A stretch of 64,000 nucleotides of DNA from Flagellimonas taeanensis (GTDB lineage: Bacteria > Bacteroidota > Bacteroidia > Flavobacteriales > Flavobacteriaceae). The translations under genes and the position numbers were made by a program. Position 1 is the first letter of the stretch, and every line of letters starts with the position of its first letter. Location: contig NZ_QXFO01000028.1 of assembly GCF_003584105.1 (NCBI RefSeq), positions 124,001-188,000 on the forward strand. Direction: 5' to 3'. Below, in pieces: positions 1 through 8,523 of this stretch. The notes under the pieces are model-generated. The model was given only the letters and a program-made list of their open reading frames with translations. It ran no database searches and was not told the DNA's origin.

Positions 1-359
1 ACGGAACGGGCAATGCCGGGCTCATGGCGGGCTATGATGCCGCTGTGGATTTCTTCAACACCATTGGCCACGATGTTTGGATCGGTAGGATCAAGGAACT
101 GGGCATGCACCTTCGGGATGGGCTGAAACAAATGAAACACGTAACTATCTTTTCATCCACCAATGAAGAACTGGCAGCCGGAATCACCACCTATGGAGTG
201 GAAGGCATCTCAGGGCCAGAACTTCAAAAAACCATGTGGGAGCGTGAAAAGTTGCAACCCCGATCGGTAGGTGACAAGATGGTCCGTCATTCCGTGCATA
301 TTTACAATTCAAAAGAAGAAATAGACCGGGCTTTGGAAGTTGTGGGAAGCTTGGGTTAG
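1..359 (+). CDS. Aminotransferase class V-fold PLP enzyme, C-terminal part (5' end outside window)
   Basis: The reading frame is open from the first bases of the window to the TAG at 357-359, so about 119 C-terminal residues are present. The segment beginning GTGNAGLMAGYDAAVDFF, followed by HLRDGLKQM and a GITTYGVEG strand, matches the small C-terminal domain of isopenicillin-N-epimerase/cysteine-desulfurase-like fold-type I enzymes. The catalytic lysine lies upstream of the window, so the substrate cannot be assigned. The closing residues (RHSVHIYNSKEEIDRALEVV) are the usual end of this family. It reads toward the M13 peptidase gene about 50 bases on. Confidence 0.7.
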   Translation, partial: GTGNAGLMAGYDAAVDFFNTIGHDVWIGRIKELGMHLRDGLKQMKHVTIFSSTNEELAAGITTYGVEGISGPELQKTMWEREKLQPRSVGDKMVRHSVHIYNSKEEIDRALEVVGSLG

Positions 360-410
360 TTTTAAATTGAACAATCTGAAATACAAATATTTACATATTC
401 TTGCAATCAT

Positions 411-2423
411 ATGAAAAACCTCTCTTTAACTGTACTGCTTGTATTGCTCCTGGCCTCCTGTAAAAAAGAAGAAAAGCCTACCGAATCCCCCAAAATAGCC
501 TATACCGGAATCACAGAATCCATTAGACCGGGCGATAATTTCTTTATGCGCGTGAACAAGATCTGGTATGATTCCATCCAGATTGCCGAAGATCAGGTAG
601 GGGTGGGTTCCTATAGTTTTTTGAACATTCCACAGAAAAAATTACTTCAAAATATTTTGGAAGAAGTTTCCGCCACGGAACATGAGGCAGGAACCGTAGA
701 GCAAAAGGTGGGCGATTTTTATGCTTCGGGCATGGATACGGCCCAAATCAACAAAAGGGGGTATGAGCCCATTAAACCCATCCTTGAAAAAATTGATGGG
801 ATTGCCGACACAAAGGCCCTCATGGATTTTGTGACCAGCGAGATGCAATCCGGCAACAATTCGTTCATAGCCCTCAGGGTGGGACCGGACAACAAGAACA
901 GCAGTGTGAACATCCTCCATGTCGGACAATCGGGACTGGGACTTCCGGACAGGGACTATTATTTTAAGACCGATTCCTCCACCGTGGGCATCCAAAAGGC
1001 CTATCGGAAATACCTAGCCACCCTGTTCGAGCTTACGGACCAAGAAAATGCGACCGAAAAGGCGGAAGCGGTATATGCCATTGAAAAACAGTTGGCTGAG
1101 GTCCACAAGACCCGTATTGAACGAAGGGACATTCAGGCCAACTACCACAAACTTTCGGTGGCGGACCTCACCAAGAGCAATCCGAACATCCATTGGGCAA
1201 CACTGTTGGAGCAGCTTCAGATGGAAGCCGATTCCATGAATGTGCAGCAACCCACTTACTATAATCAACTGGACAAAATGCTGGTGACTGTTCCGCTGGA
1301 AGACTGGAAAACCTATCTCAAGGCCCACTCCCTGGACAATTATGCAGGTTTTCTGAGCACGCCCTTTGAAATGGCGGTTTTTGAGTACAACAAAATATTG
1401 TTGGGACAATCGGAACAACAACCACGTGCCCAGTTGATGGTGCAGCAGGTGGACCGCATGCTCGGTTTTGCGCTGGGGCAACTCTACGTAAAGCGCTATT
1501 TTGACGAAGAGGACAAGAAAAGGGTGTCCGACTTGGTGGACAACCTTCAAAAAGCCTTTGAGAACCGGATGTCGCAACTCGACTGGATGAGCGACAGCAC
1601 CAAGGCCAAGGCCAAGGAAAAACTGTATGCCATCACCAAAAAAGTAGGCTATCCGGATGTTTGGAGGGAATATGATGTGATTATGGAACGGGACAAATAT
1701 TTCGAGAATGTGGTGGCACTGCGCAAAAATGCCTACGAGTATGCCACCAAGGACCTGAACAAAGCACCCAACAAAGAAGATTGGGGTACCACACCCTCAA
1801 CGGTGACGGCCTATTACCGGGCATCACACAACGAAATCGTCTTCCCGGCCGGGATACTCCAATTTCCCTATTTTGATAAGGAGGCGGACGATGCGGTGAA
1901 CTATGGCGGCATCGGGATGGTGATCGGCCACGAGCTCACCCATGCCTTTGATGACAACGGGTCCCAATACGATAAGGACGGAAACCTCAAAAATTGGTGG
2001 ACGCAGGACGACCTGGAAAAATTCAAGGCGAAGACCCAACAGCTCATAGACCGTTACAGCACCTTTACCGTGCTGGACACCGTGCATGTGAAAGGAGCGA
2101 TGACCATTGGGGAGAATACGGCGGACAATGGCGGTATTGCCATTGCCTACGACGCCTTCAAAATGACCGAACAGGGGCAGGACACTACCCGAATTGGGGG
2201 CTACACGCCCGATGAACGCTTTTTCATGTCCATTGCCCGCATATGGAGGGTAAAGGTCAGGGACGAGTTCATGCGGAATTATGTGAACACCAATTCCCAT
2301 TCCCCTGCCATTTGGCGGGTGAACGGCCCTTTGATGAACTTTACGCCCTTCTACGAAACGTTTGACCTTCAACCAGAGGATAAAAACTACAAACCTGAGG
2401 AAGAACGCATCAAGATTTGGTAA
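411..2423 (+). CDS. M13 family (neprilysin/PepO-like) zinc metallopeptidase lipoprotein
   Basis: This is a 670-residue zinc endopeptidase of family M13, likely anchored to the envelope. A lipoprotein signal ending LLLASC gives a lipidated Cys near residue 17. The zinc site HELTH lies at residues 507-511 (H507, E508, H511), and the family signature GENTADNGG supplies the third ligand E568 and D572. The large helical N-terminal domain and the terminal Trp are normal for M13, and the length is full. It presumably degrades peptides in or outside the periplasm. The start is the ATG directly before the signal peptide. Neighbours give no further hint of substrate. Confidence 0.93.
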   Translation: MKNLSLTVLLVLLLASCKKEEKPTESPKIAYTGITESIRPGDNFFMRVNKIWYDSIQIAEDQVGVGSYSFLNIPQKKLLQNILEEVSATEHEAGTVEQKVGDFYASGMDTAQINKRGYEPIKPILEKIDGIADTKALMDFVTSEMQSGNNSFIALRVGPDNKNSSVNILHVGQSGLGLPDRDYYFKTDSSTVGIQKAYRKYLATLFELTDQENATEKAEAVYAIEKQLAEVHKTRIERRDIQANYHKLSVADLTKSNPNIHWATLLEQLQMEADSMNVQQPTYYNQLDKMLVTVPLEDWKTYLKAHSLDNYAGFLSTPFEMAVFEYNKILLGQSEQQPRAQLMVQQVDRMLGFALGQLYVKRYFDEEDKKRVSDLVDNLQKAFENRMSQLDWMSDSTKAKAKEKLYAITKKVGYPDVWREYDVIMERDKYFENVVALRKNAYEYATKDLNKAPNKEDWGTTPSTVTAYYRASHNEIVFPAGILQFPYFDKEADDAVNYGGIGMVIGHELTHAFDDNGSQYDKDGNLKNWWTQDDLEKFKAKTQQLIDRYSTFTVLDTVHVKGAMTIGENTADNGGIAIAYDAFKMTEQGQDTTRIGGYTPDERFFMSIARIWRVKVRDEFMRNYVNTNSHSPAIWRVNGPLMNFTPFYETFDLQPEDKNYKPEEERIKIW

Positions 2424-2554
2424 AGATAAAATTGTTTAAATCATTTTATTTCAATTAATTAAATGTAAAATTGAATATGCTTGCTGAGCCCTGATTTTTT
2501 CAAAAGATTTTTGAATTACGTGTCCAAATTAGATATACCTTCGACAAAAAATTT

Positions 2555-3157
2555 GTGACGTTAGAGCAGAAGGTCCGAAGGGTCGAGGAGCTATTCGGGC
2601 AATTGGAAAAGGAAACCGCCCAGTTTCAGCAGAAGTCTGGTTTGGGCTGTGTTTCGGGCTGTGGAAAATGTTGTAACTACCCTCAAATAGAGGCCTCTCC
2701 CTTGGAGTTTTTACCTTGGGCCTTCCATCTTTTTTTGCAGGGCGAAGCGGAGGCCACCTTGGACACCTTGAACGGGAACCAAAACCCCACCTGTTTTTTG
2801 TTTGAACCCCTTTCCGTGGTGGACCAGGGCCACTGTGGCACCTATCAGTATCGGGGGCTCATCTGTCGTTTGTTTGGCTTTGCGGCCACCCGCGACAAAT
2901 ATGGCAGCCTGCGCTTGGCCACCTGCAAGATCATTCGGGAGGGCCAGGCCGAACAGTACCGCACCGTTTCGGAGGCCATTACCAAAGGATTGTATGTCCC
3001 CGTTTTCACGGATTACTACATGCAACTTAACCAGATTGACTACCAAATGGGCACCAAAATGCTGCCCGTGAACAAGGCACTCAAGGTGGCCTTGGAAGAA
3101 GTGCTCCAATACTACACCTACAGGCCCCTTCCCAATGCAGGGAAGTGGTGTGTTTAG
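2555..3157 (+). CDS. YkgJ family cysteine-cluster protein
   Basis: This 200-residue protein starts at GTG, the only sensible start in the frame. It carries the cluster GCVSGCGKCC (C32, C36, C39, C40) and a later CGTYQYRGLICRLFGF segment, together the conserved pattern of the YkgJ/Fe-S oxidoreductase-like family. The cysteines probably bind zinc or an iron-sulfur cluster. The biochemical role of the family is not established and the context adds nothing. No signal peptide is visible, so it is probably cytoplasmic. Confidence 0.8.
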   Translation: MTLEQKVRRVEELFGQLEKETAQFQQKSGLGCVSGCGKCCNYPQIEASPLEFLPWAFHLFLQGEAEATLDTLNGNQNPTCFLFEPLSVVDQGHCGTYQYRGLICRLFGFAATRDKYGSLRLATCKIIREGQAEQYRTVSEAITKGLYVPVFTDYYMQLNQIDYQMGTKMLPVNKALKVALEEVLQYYTYRPLPNAGKWCV

Positions 3158-3252
3158 CTATTTGGTGTTTTATGCCGTTGTAGGGCACAGCCCGTTCCTC
3201 AAAATTTTCTTAAAAGTTACGCTTTTGGGAAAAGCAATGTCCATCTCTTTCG

Positions 3253-3280
3253 TTGAACCATTTTGTACCCTATATATTTG
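3253..3280 (+). promoter_or_regulatory. Bacteroidota-type housekeeping promoter of the FKBP gene
   Basis: TTG at 3253-3255 and TATATTTG at 3273-3280 match the TTTG / TAnnTTTG consensus of Bacteroidota, with a 17-base spacer. It lies 35 bases before the ATG at 3315. Confidence 0.5.
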
Positions 3281-3314
3281 CAACGATTTGATTATAAATG
3301 TATAAAACAAAATT

Positions 3315-3743
3315 ATGAGCAAAGTAAAGGAAAACGACACTGTGAAGGTGCATTACACGGGCAAACTGGTCAATGGACAGGTTTTTGACAGTTCATTGGA
3401 AAGGGAACCCTTGGAAGTGGCCTTGGGGCAGGGTCAACTTATCCCTGGATTTGAAAAAGGACTGATAGACATGACCGTGAATGAAAAGAAGACCATCACC
3501 ATAGACAAGGAGGAAGCGTATGGCGAGGTGAATGAGCAGCTTTTTCAGAAAATCTCCAAATCGCAGTTGCTGGACGACCTGAAGCCCGAAGTGGGCATGG
3601 GCTTGGTGGGTGCCAATGCCGAGGGACAACAGCAACAGTTCCGCGTTGCCAAAGTGGAAGAAAACGACATTATCCTGGATGCCAACCATCCGTTGGCGGG
3701 CCAAGACCTGGTGTTTGACCTTGAGGTGGTAGCGATACTTTAA
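3315..3743 (+). CDS. FKBP-type peptidyl-prolyl cis-trans isomerase (SlyD-like)
   Basis: This is a 142-residue cytoplasmic prolyl isomerase/chaperone. The opening VKENDTVKVHYTGKL, then FDSS and the GQGQLIPGFEKGL segment form the FKBP active-site half. The central stretch containing EEAYGEVNEQLF is the insert-in-flap chaperone domain of SlyD proteins, and the chain closes with the NHPLAGQDLVFDLEV strand. The histidine-rich metal-binding tail of E. coli SlyD is absent. It appears monocistronic, with its own promoter and a strong terminator. Confidence 0.93.
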   Translation: MSKVKENDTVKVHYTGKLVNGQVFDSSLEREPLEVALGQGQLIPGFEKGLIDMTVNEKKTITIDKEEAYGEVNEQLFQKISKSQLLDDLKPEVGMGLVGANAEGQQQQFRVAKVEENDIILDANHPLAGQDLVFDLEVVAIL

Positions 3744-3769
3744 GCGTAGCCATCATATAAAGAACAAAG

Positions 3770-3802
3770 ACGCCCCGTCACCACGATGGGGCGTTTTTTT
3801 TG
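3770..3802 (+). terminator. Rho-independent terminator after the FKBP gene
   Basis: A 7-bp GC-rich stem (ACGCCCC at 3770-3776, GGGGCGT at 3788-3794) is followed directly by a run of eight T. Confidence 0.85.
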
Positions 3803-4034
3803 GTCCAAACATTCGCAAATTGTGCAACTTGAGATTTGGCTAAAGCGAAAGTTTGCACTTCACTTTCTGAAAAATTTATTCTAAATCTTCTTTTAAAATA
3901 TAATGGAATACATTTTACACGACCCGAGGTAGGAGGGGAGGGAAATGTGTGTGGAATGAAAGATGTAATAAATATATAATAACTAACACAAGATTTACTT
4001 TTTTACTTGTCTTAAATTATTAAATTCGGTGCAT

Positions 4035-5093
4035 ATGGATTTTATAGATTTATACGCTGGAATTGGAGGAATAAGATTCGCTTTTGAAGCCCACGGAAAT
4101 GAATGTGTTTTTTCTTCCGAATGGAATAATTATTCACAAATAACGTACAATGCTTTTCATGGTGAGATTCCTTTTGGAAACATACATGATATTGAAGATA
4201 TAGAAAATGAAATTCCTGACCATCATTTATTGACTGCTGGATTTCCGTGTCAACCTTTTTCTTTAGCAGGAGTTTCTAAAAAAAATAGTCTAGGAAGATT
4301 ACATGGATTTGATGACCCTACCCAAGGAACTGAATTTTTTAAAGTCAAAGAGATTTTACGTATCAAGCAACCTGAAATTTTCCTTTTGGAGAATGTGAAA
4401 AATCTCAGAAGTCATGATCAAGGGAGAACATTTCAAACAATATGTGAATCTTTAACCGATGTTGGTTATACTTTTTCATCAAGGATTATTGATGCCGCAC
4501 ATTGGGTGCCCCAACACAGGGAAAGAATATATATAATTGGATTTAGAAATAATTTAGGTATAACAGAAGGACAAATAGAGGCTTTATTTCCTGAACCTCC
4601 TCAACAAAGGATTTATGAGTTAACTGACATTATTATACCTGAAAATGAGATTAGAGAATTATATGGAGATAGATATACATTGGGAATAGGAACTTGGAAC
4701 GCCTTACAAAGACATCGAGATAGGCATCAAAATAGAGGCAATGGTTTTGGTTTTAATATGATTCGCCAACCATTTGCTAATCAAATAACAAGAACAATGT
4801 CTGCTAGATATTATAAGGATGGAGCGGAAATTTTATTAGAACAAGAGGGTGGTATTCCAAGAAGAATTACTCCATTAGAAGCATGTATGCTTCAAGGGTT
4901 TCCTGAACAATGTTATCGTTATTTTAATGGCGAAATTGAACAACCAGTTTCAGATGGACAGATTTACAAGCAATTTGGAAATTCTGTTGCAGTTCCAGTA
5001 TTAACTGCAATCGCTGAAAACATGACTGCTTTTGTAGAACAAAATCACCTTATAGAACATAATCATGGAAATTTAGTTGTCAACGGTAATTAA
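4035..5093 (+). CDS. C5 DNA cytosine methyltransferase (Dcm/EcoRII-MTase type)
   Basis: The enzyme transfers a methyl group from SAM to C5 of cytosine in a specific DNA site. Motif I FIDLYAGIGG is at residues 3-12, motif IV PCQPFS carries the catalytic C72, motif VI ENV is at 119-121, motif VIII QHRER is at 160-164, and motif X KQFGNSVAVPV is near the C-terminus. All are intact. The short target-recognition region lies between VIII and IX. The ATG at 4035 is preferred because motif I follows at once; an in-frame GTG at 4029 would add two residues. It is the first gene of an AT-rich island, and its stop overlaps the next ATG by one base (TAATG), so translation is coupled. It presumably protects host DNA within the four-gene system. 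Confidence 0.95.
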   Translation: MDFIDLYAGIGGIRFAFEAHGNECVFSSEWNNYSQITYNAFHGEIPFGNIHDIEDIENEIPDHHLLTAGFPCQPFSLAGVSKKNSLGRLHGFDDPTQGTEFFKVKEILRIKQPEIFLLENVKNLRSHDQGRTFQTICESLTDVGYTFSSRIIDAAHWVPQHRERIYIIGFRNNLGITEGQIEALFPEPPQQRIYELTDIIIPENEIRELYGDRYTLGIGTWNALQRHRDRHQNRGNGFGFNMIRQPFANQITRTMSARYYKDGAEILLEQEGGIPRRITPLEACMLQGFPEQCYRYFNGEIEQPVSDGQIYKQFGNSVAVPVLTAIAENMTAFVEQNHLIEHNHGNLVVNGN

Positions 5094-7780
5094 TGAAGAG
5101 TATTTCTGAAATATTAGAATTAATAAATCAATCCGAAGAAACATTTATTAAAATTGTTTCTGCTAACGATGCCGGATTAACAGGTGGACACCAAGCAGGA
5201 ATTTATTTGCCAAAAAATTCAATTTCTATATTCTTTGATAAACCAGGAATCAAAGGATCAAACAAAGAAAAATTCATCAATATTCATTGGGATGATGGCT
5301 CAGTATCTAAAAGTAGAGTAATTTATTATGGAAAAGGGACAAGAAATGAATACAGAATTACAAGACTTGATAAAAAGTTAGAACTAAATAATCTCTTTGT
5401 TTTATTAAAAATCGATGATATTAATTTTGAGGGTCTATTAATTGAAGAATCCCATTCGAAAGACTTCTTGAATCAGCTTGATTTGCAAGAGGATGATATA
5501 ACTAAAGGGTTGACGATATCAAAATCATCACTTTTGGTTGAGGAACAAATTGAAATAGATTTTAATGATGATGAAGATTTTAAAGAAAAGCATTTTAAAC
5601 CAAAGGCACATATATTAACACTTTTAGGTGAAGAGCTTATAAAAAGCCCAGTGATGGCTATTTATGAATTAATAAAAAACTCTTATGACGCTGATGCTAA
5701 AACGGTCAATGTATACTTTCGTGAAATAGAAAATGTTGATGAAGGGGCAATTATAGTTGAAGATGATGGAACTGGTCTGACTGAGGATGTAATTGAGAAT
5801 GTCTGGTTAGAACCAGGTTCTGATTTTAGAAAACCTGTAGATAAAGTAACTGGTTTCAGACAAATCATAAGATCACCTTTATTCAAGAGAGTCCCTATGG
5901 GGGAAAAAGGAATTGGTCGATTTGCTGTTCACAAACTAAGTAGAAAAATTTTGCTTATTACGAGGCCACAAATTATTGAGGTTGACGATGAAACGAAAGA
6001 AATTACAAAAAACGAATTAGCAGATTATGAAATTCAACTTTATATTAATTGGTCGGAATTTACTCAGTCTAAACATTTAAAAGATATACCTGTTAAATGG
6101 AAAGTCAAAAAGAATCCTGAAGAATTTAGGTTCAAGGAGAAAAGCGGCACTTATATCCATCTTAGTGGTTTAAAAGAATCTTGGAACAGGGGAATGTCTA
6201 GATCTCTCAAGAAGAGTACCCTGTCAATGCTTTCTCCAAAAAATAATGATAGCCTATTTAAAATAAATTTGGAATTCGGTAATAATTGGCTTTCAAATTT
6301 CCCTTCAACTAGTGAAGTTCTTAATCAGGCACCCTACAAAATGACAGCTTTACTGGACAAAAATTATAATTTGACATTTGAGTATGTTTTTAGATTAGAT
6401 AATAATTCAGATATCGGAAAAAGGGAAATTCTAAATAGCCCTAATTACAATAAATGTGTAAAGGGACTTATAAGGCCCTTTATGAGGCAATATTTTGAAG
6501 AGAAAGAATTAGATGAGGATTCAATTAATATAGAACTTGAAAAATATGATAAGGGTATAATTCCTTTTGGTGACCTCATGATAGAATTTTACTCGTATGA
6601 TTTAGATTCTGCCTCCTTAAAAGACATCTCATCCAACTTTGGATTAGTAAAATCAGTTTTAAAGGAACATTCAGGGGTTAAAGTTTTCAAAGATGATTTA
6701 AGAGTATACAACTATGGAGAACCCGGAAATGATTGGTTAGGACTTGATTTAAAAAGAGTTAATGAGAAGAAATGGTTTTCAAACAATCAGAATATTGGTT
6801 ATGTATATCTTAATTCGGAAGAATCTAGTACACTAATTGAAAAAACAAATAGAGAGGGTTTCGTAGATAGTTTCAATTATGATCAATTTGTGATATTGAT
6901 TGAATGGATACTAATACAGTTTAGGGAAGAAAGGTCTAAGGATCGAGACGTTTGGTTAAAGTACAACAAGAAAAGTAGTTCAGGGTCTTTTGAGGATAGT
7001 GTAAATTCTTTTAAGGCGTTAATAGAAGCTACTGATTTGGATAATGAATCTAAGAAACGAAAGTTATTGGCGCAGGCCGATAAAATCAATAAAGAGTTTC
7101 AGGAGAAGCAAGATACACTATTGTTACCAGCTGGTGTTGGTTTAACTGCATCAGTGGCTTTACATGAAATTGACAAACTAGTTCCAAGAATGGAAGAAAC
7201 GGTAAAATCCATTCCATTAAATAAAGAGGTCATAACCAATCAGGTTTTTGAACTTAAGGAATATTTATCTGGTATTCTTTCGATGCTTAAAAAAGGAGGA
7301 GATTCTGAGATTACTATAAAAGATTCTATTTATCAGGCTTTAAATAATTATGAAACAAAGCTAGAATTAAGAAAAATTAGGCACACAGTTGATATTGAAA
7401 ATGACAGTTTGGTAATAATATGTGATAGACGGTATTTTATTACTATGTTAATGAACTTAATTGATAATAGCATCTATTGGCTAGATAGTATTTATTCCGA
7501 TAATAAAGGAATTTATATATCTGTATTTAAAGTAGAGGAATCTGTCCATGTCATTTTTGCTGATAATGGCCCTGGTTTTTCGGATAGTCCAGAAGAAGTT
7601 GTAAAGCCATTTCATTCAAGAAAAAAGGGAGGGATAGGTCTTGGATTATACATAATTGATACCCTTATGGTAAAATATGGCAAACTTCTTATACATAATG
7701 AAATTCCATCCTATGTTTCAAATAGAATACCTCAAGAATATAATGGGGCTGTAATCGAATTAGTATTTAGTAAAAAATAA
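5093..7780 (+). CDS. EcoRII-N-like DNA-binding / GHKL ATPase / histidine-kinase core fusion protein
   Basis: An 895-residue protein with three recognisable parts. (1) Residues 18-92 carry SANDAGLTGGHQAGIYLPK (23-41) and RVIYYGKGTRNEYRITRL (75-92), which resemble the effector DNA-binding (B3-like) N-domain of the restriction enzyme EcoRII. (2) A MutL/MORC/Hsp90-type GHKL ATPase follows: N-box ELIKNSYDADA (192-202), DDGTG (224-228) and GEKGIGR (270-276). (3) The C-terminus resembles a histidine-kinase core: an H-box-like ALHEIDKL with H691-E692, N-box MNLIDNS (787-793), DNGPG (824-828) and GGIGLGL (846-852). No nuclease motif was seen. Its place between a C5 methyltransferase and a receiver protein suggests it senses unmodified DNA and signals by phosphotransfer. 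The motifs are seen; the function is inferred. Confidence 0.85.
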   Translation: MKSISEILELINQSEETFIKIVSANDAGLTGGHQAGIYLPKNSISIFFDKPGIKGSNKEKFINIHWDDGSVSKSRVIYYGKGTRNEYRITRLDKKLELNNLFVLLKIDDINFEGLLIEESHSKDFLNQLDLQEDDITKGLTISKSSLLVEEQIEIDFNDDEDFKEKHFKPKAHILTLLGEELIKSPVMAIYELIKNSYDADAKTVNVYFREIENVDEGAIIVEDDGTGLTEDVIENVWLEPGSDFRKPVDKVTGFRQIIRSPLFKRVPMGEKGIGRFAVHKLSRKILLITRPQIIEVDDETKEITKNELADYEIQLYINWSEFTQSKHLKDIPVKWKVKKNPEEFRFKEKSGTYIHLSGLKESWNRGMSRSLKKSTLSMLSPKNNDSLFKINLEFGNNWLSNFPSTSEVLNQAPYKMTALLDKNYNLTFEYVFRLDNNSDIGKREILNSPNYNKCVKGLIRPFMRQYFEEKELDEDSINIELEKYDKGIIPFGDLMIEFYSYDLDSASLKDISSNFGLVKSVLKEHSGVKVFKDDLRVYNYGEPGNDWLGLDLKRVNEKKWFSNNQNIGYVYLNSEESSTLIEKTNREGFVDSFNYDQFVILIEWILIQFREERSKDRDVWLKYNKKSSSGSFEDSVNSFKALIEATDLDNESKKRKLLAQADKINKEFQEKQDTLLLPAGVGLTASVALHEIDKLVPRMEETVKSIPLNKEVITNQVFELKEYLSGILSMLKKGGDSEITIKDSIYQALNNYETKLELRKIRHTVDIENDSLVIICDRRYFITMLMNLIDNSIYWLDSIYSDNKGIYISVFKVEESVHVIFADNGPGFSDSPEEVVKPFHSRKKGGIGLGLYIIDTLMVKYGKLLIHNEIPSYVSNRIPQEYNGAVIELVFSKK

Positions 7781-7786
7781 AGAGTC

Positions 7787-8521
7787 ATGACTTCATTTGG
7801 AACTCAAATAGCAATTGTAGATGATAAACCTAATGAAGTAATAGAGATTCAAAGAAATCTGCAAAAAAGAAATGTTGGATATACTTTTTATGACGCTACT
7901 CCGGATAAAAGGTCATATCCTGATAGCCCAATTGAAACTTTAGATACAATATTTTTAGATTTACATTATGGTGAGAGGGGGGTAAGGGATTTTGATGAAT
8001 ATCAACCTGCAAATTGGATAAATAAACTTGTTCCTGAAAATCATAAATATTTTCTTGTAGCGTGGACATTAGACACAGATGATTTTGTTAAAGTTTTGAA
8101 TGTATTGTCCCAATTAAATAAAACCCCTTATGCTTTTTTTGCTGCTCAAAAGAATAGATACCAACAGGGAGATACGTATGATATAGAGAAATTGTTTTCA
8201 GATATTGAGAGAACTCAGAAAGATATAAAAATCACCAATACTGTTAAAGGTCAAATAATAGCAATAGAGGAAGACAAAGTTGTTGTAAAATGCAGAGTTT
8301 CAGAAGATAAACCTATTTTTCAGGTTAGAAGGTTTGATATGGATTTATTTAAAAATGGTAGTTTAATACCAGAATTAAATTCATTTATTAAAATTCAAAT
8401 AACCACAGAACCAGGTATCAGAACAATAGAGTTTTTCAAAACTAATGAAGATATGAGAGGTGATTTTGAAGTAGATGATTTTTTCAAAGATTTCAATGAC
8501 CCTAAATTATTTGGAGGATAA
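7787..8521 (+). CDS. Receiver (REC)-domain protein with unassigned beta-rich C-terminus
   Basis: A 244-residue protein. Its first ~122 residues fit a response-regulator receiver: the acidic pair D12-D13 in IAIVDDK, the phospho-acceptor candidate D58 in FLDLHYG, T94 in VAWT and K122 in FFAAQK, all at canonical spacing. Residues ~130-244 look beta-rich and contain KGQIIAIEEDKVVVKCRV. They match no DNA-binding output domain I recognise. It starts six bases after the stop of the ATPase/kinase gene, so it is the natural phosphorelay partner of that protein. The C-terminal part may contact the MBL-fold protein encoded next. The assignment rests on motif spacing only. Confidence 0.7.
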   Translation: MTSFGTQIAIVDDKPNEVIEIQRNLQKRNVGYTFYDATPDKRSYPDSPIETLDTIFLDLHYGERGVRDFDEYQPANWINKLVPENHKYFLVAWTLDTDDFVKVLNVLSQLNKTPYAFFAAQKNRYQQGDTYDIEKLFSDIERTQKDIKITNTVKGQIIAIEEDKVVVKCRVSEDKPIFQVRRFDMDLFKNGSLIPELNSFIKIQITTEPGIRTIEFFKTNEDMRGDFEVDDFFKDFNDPKLFGG

Positions 8522-8523
8522 TT

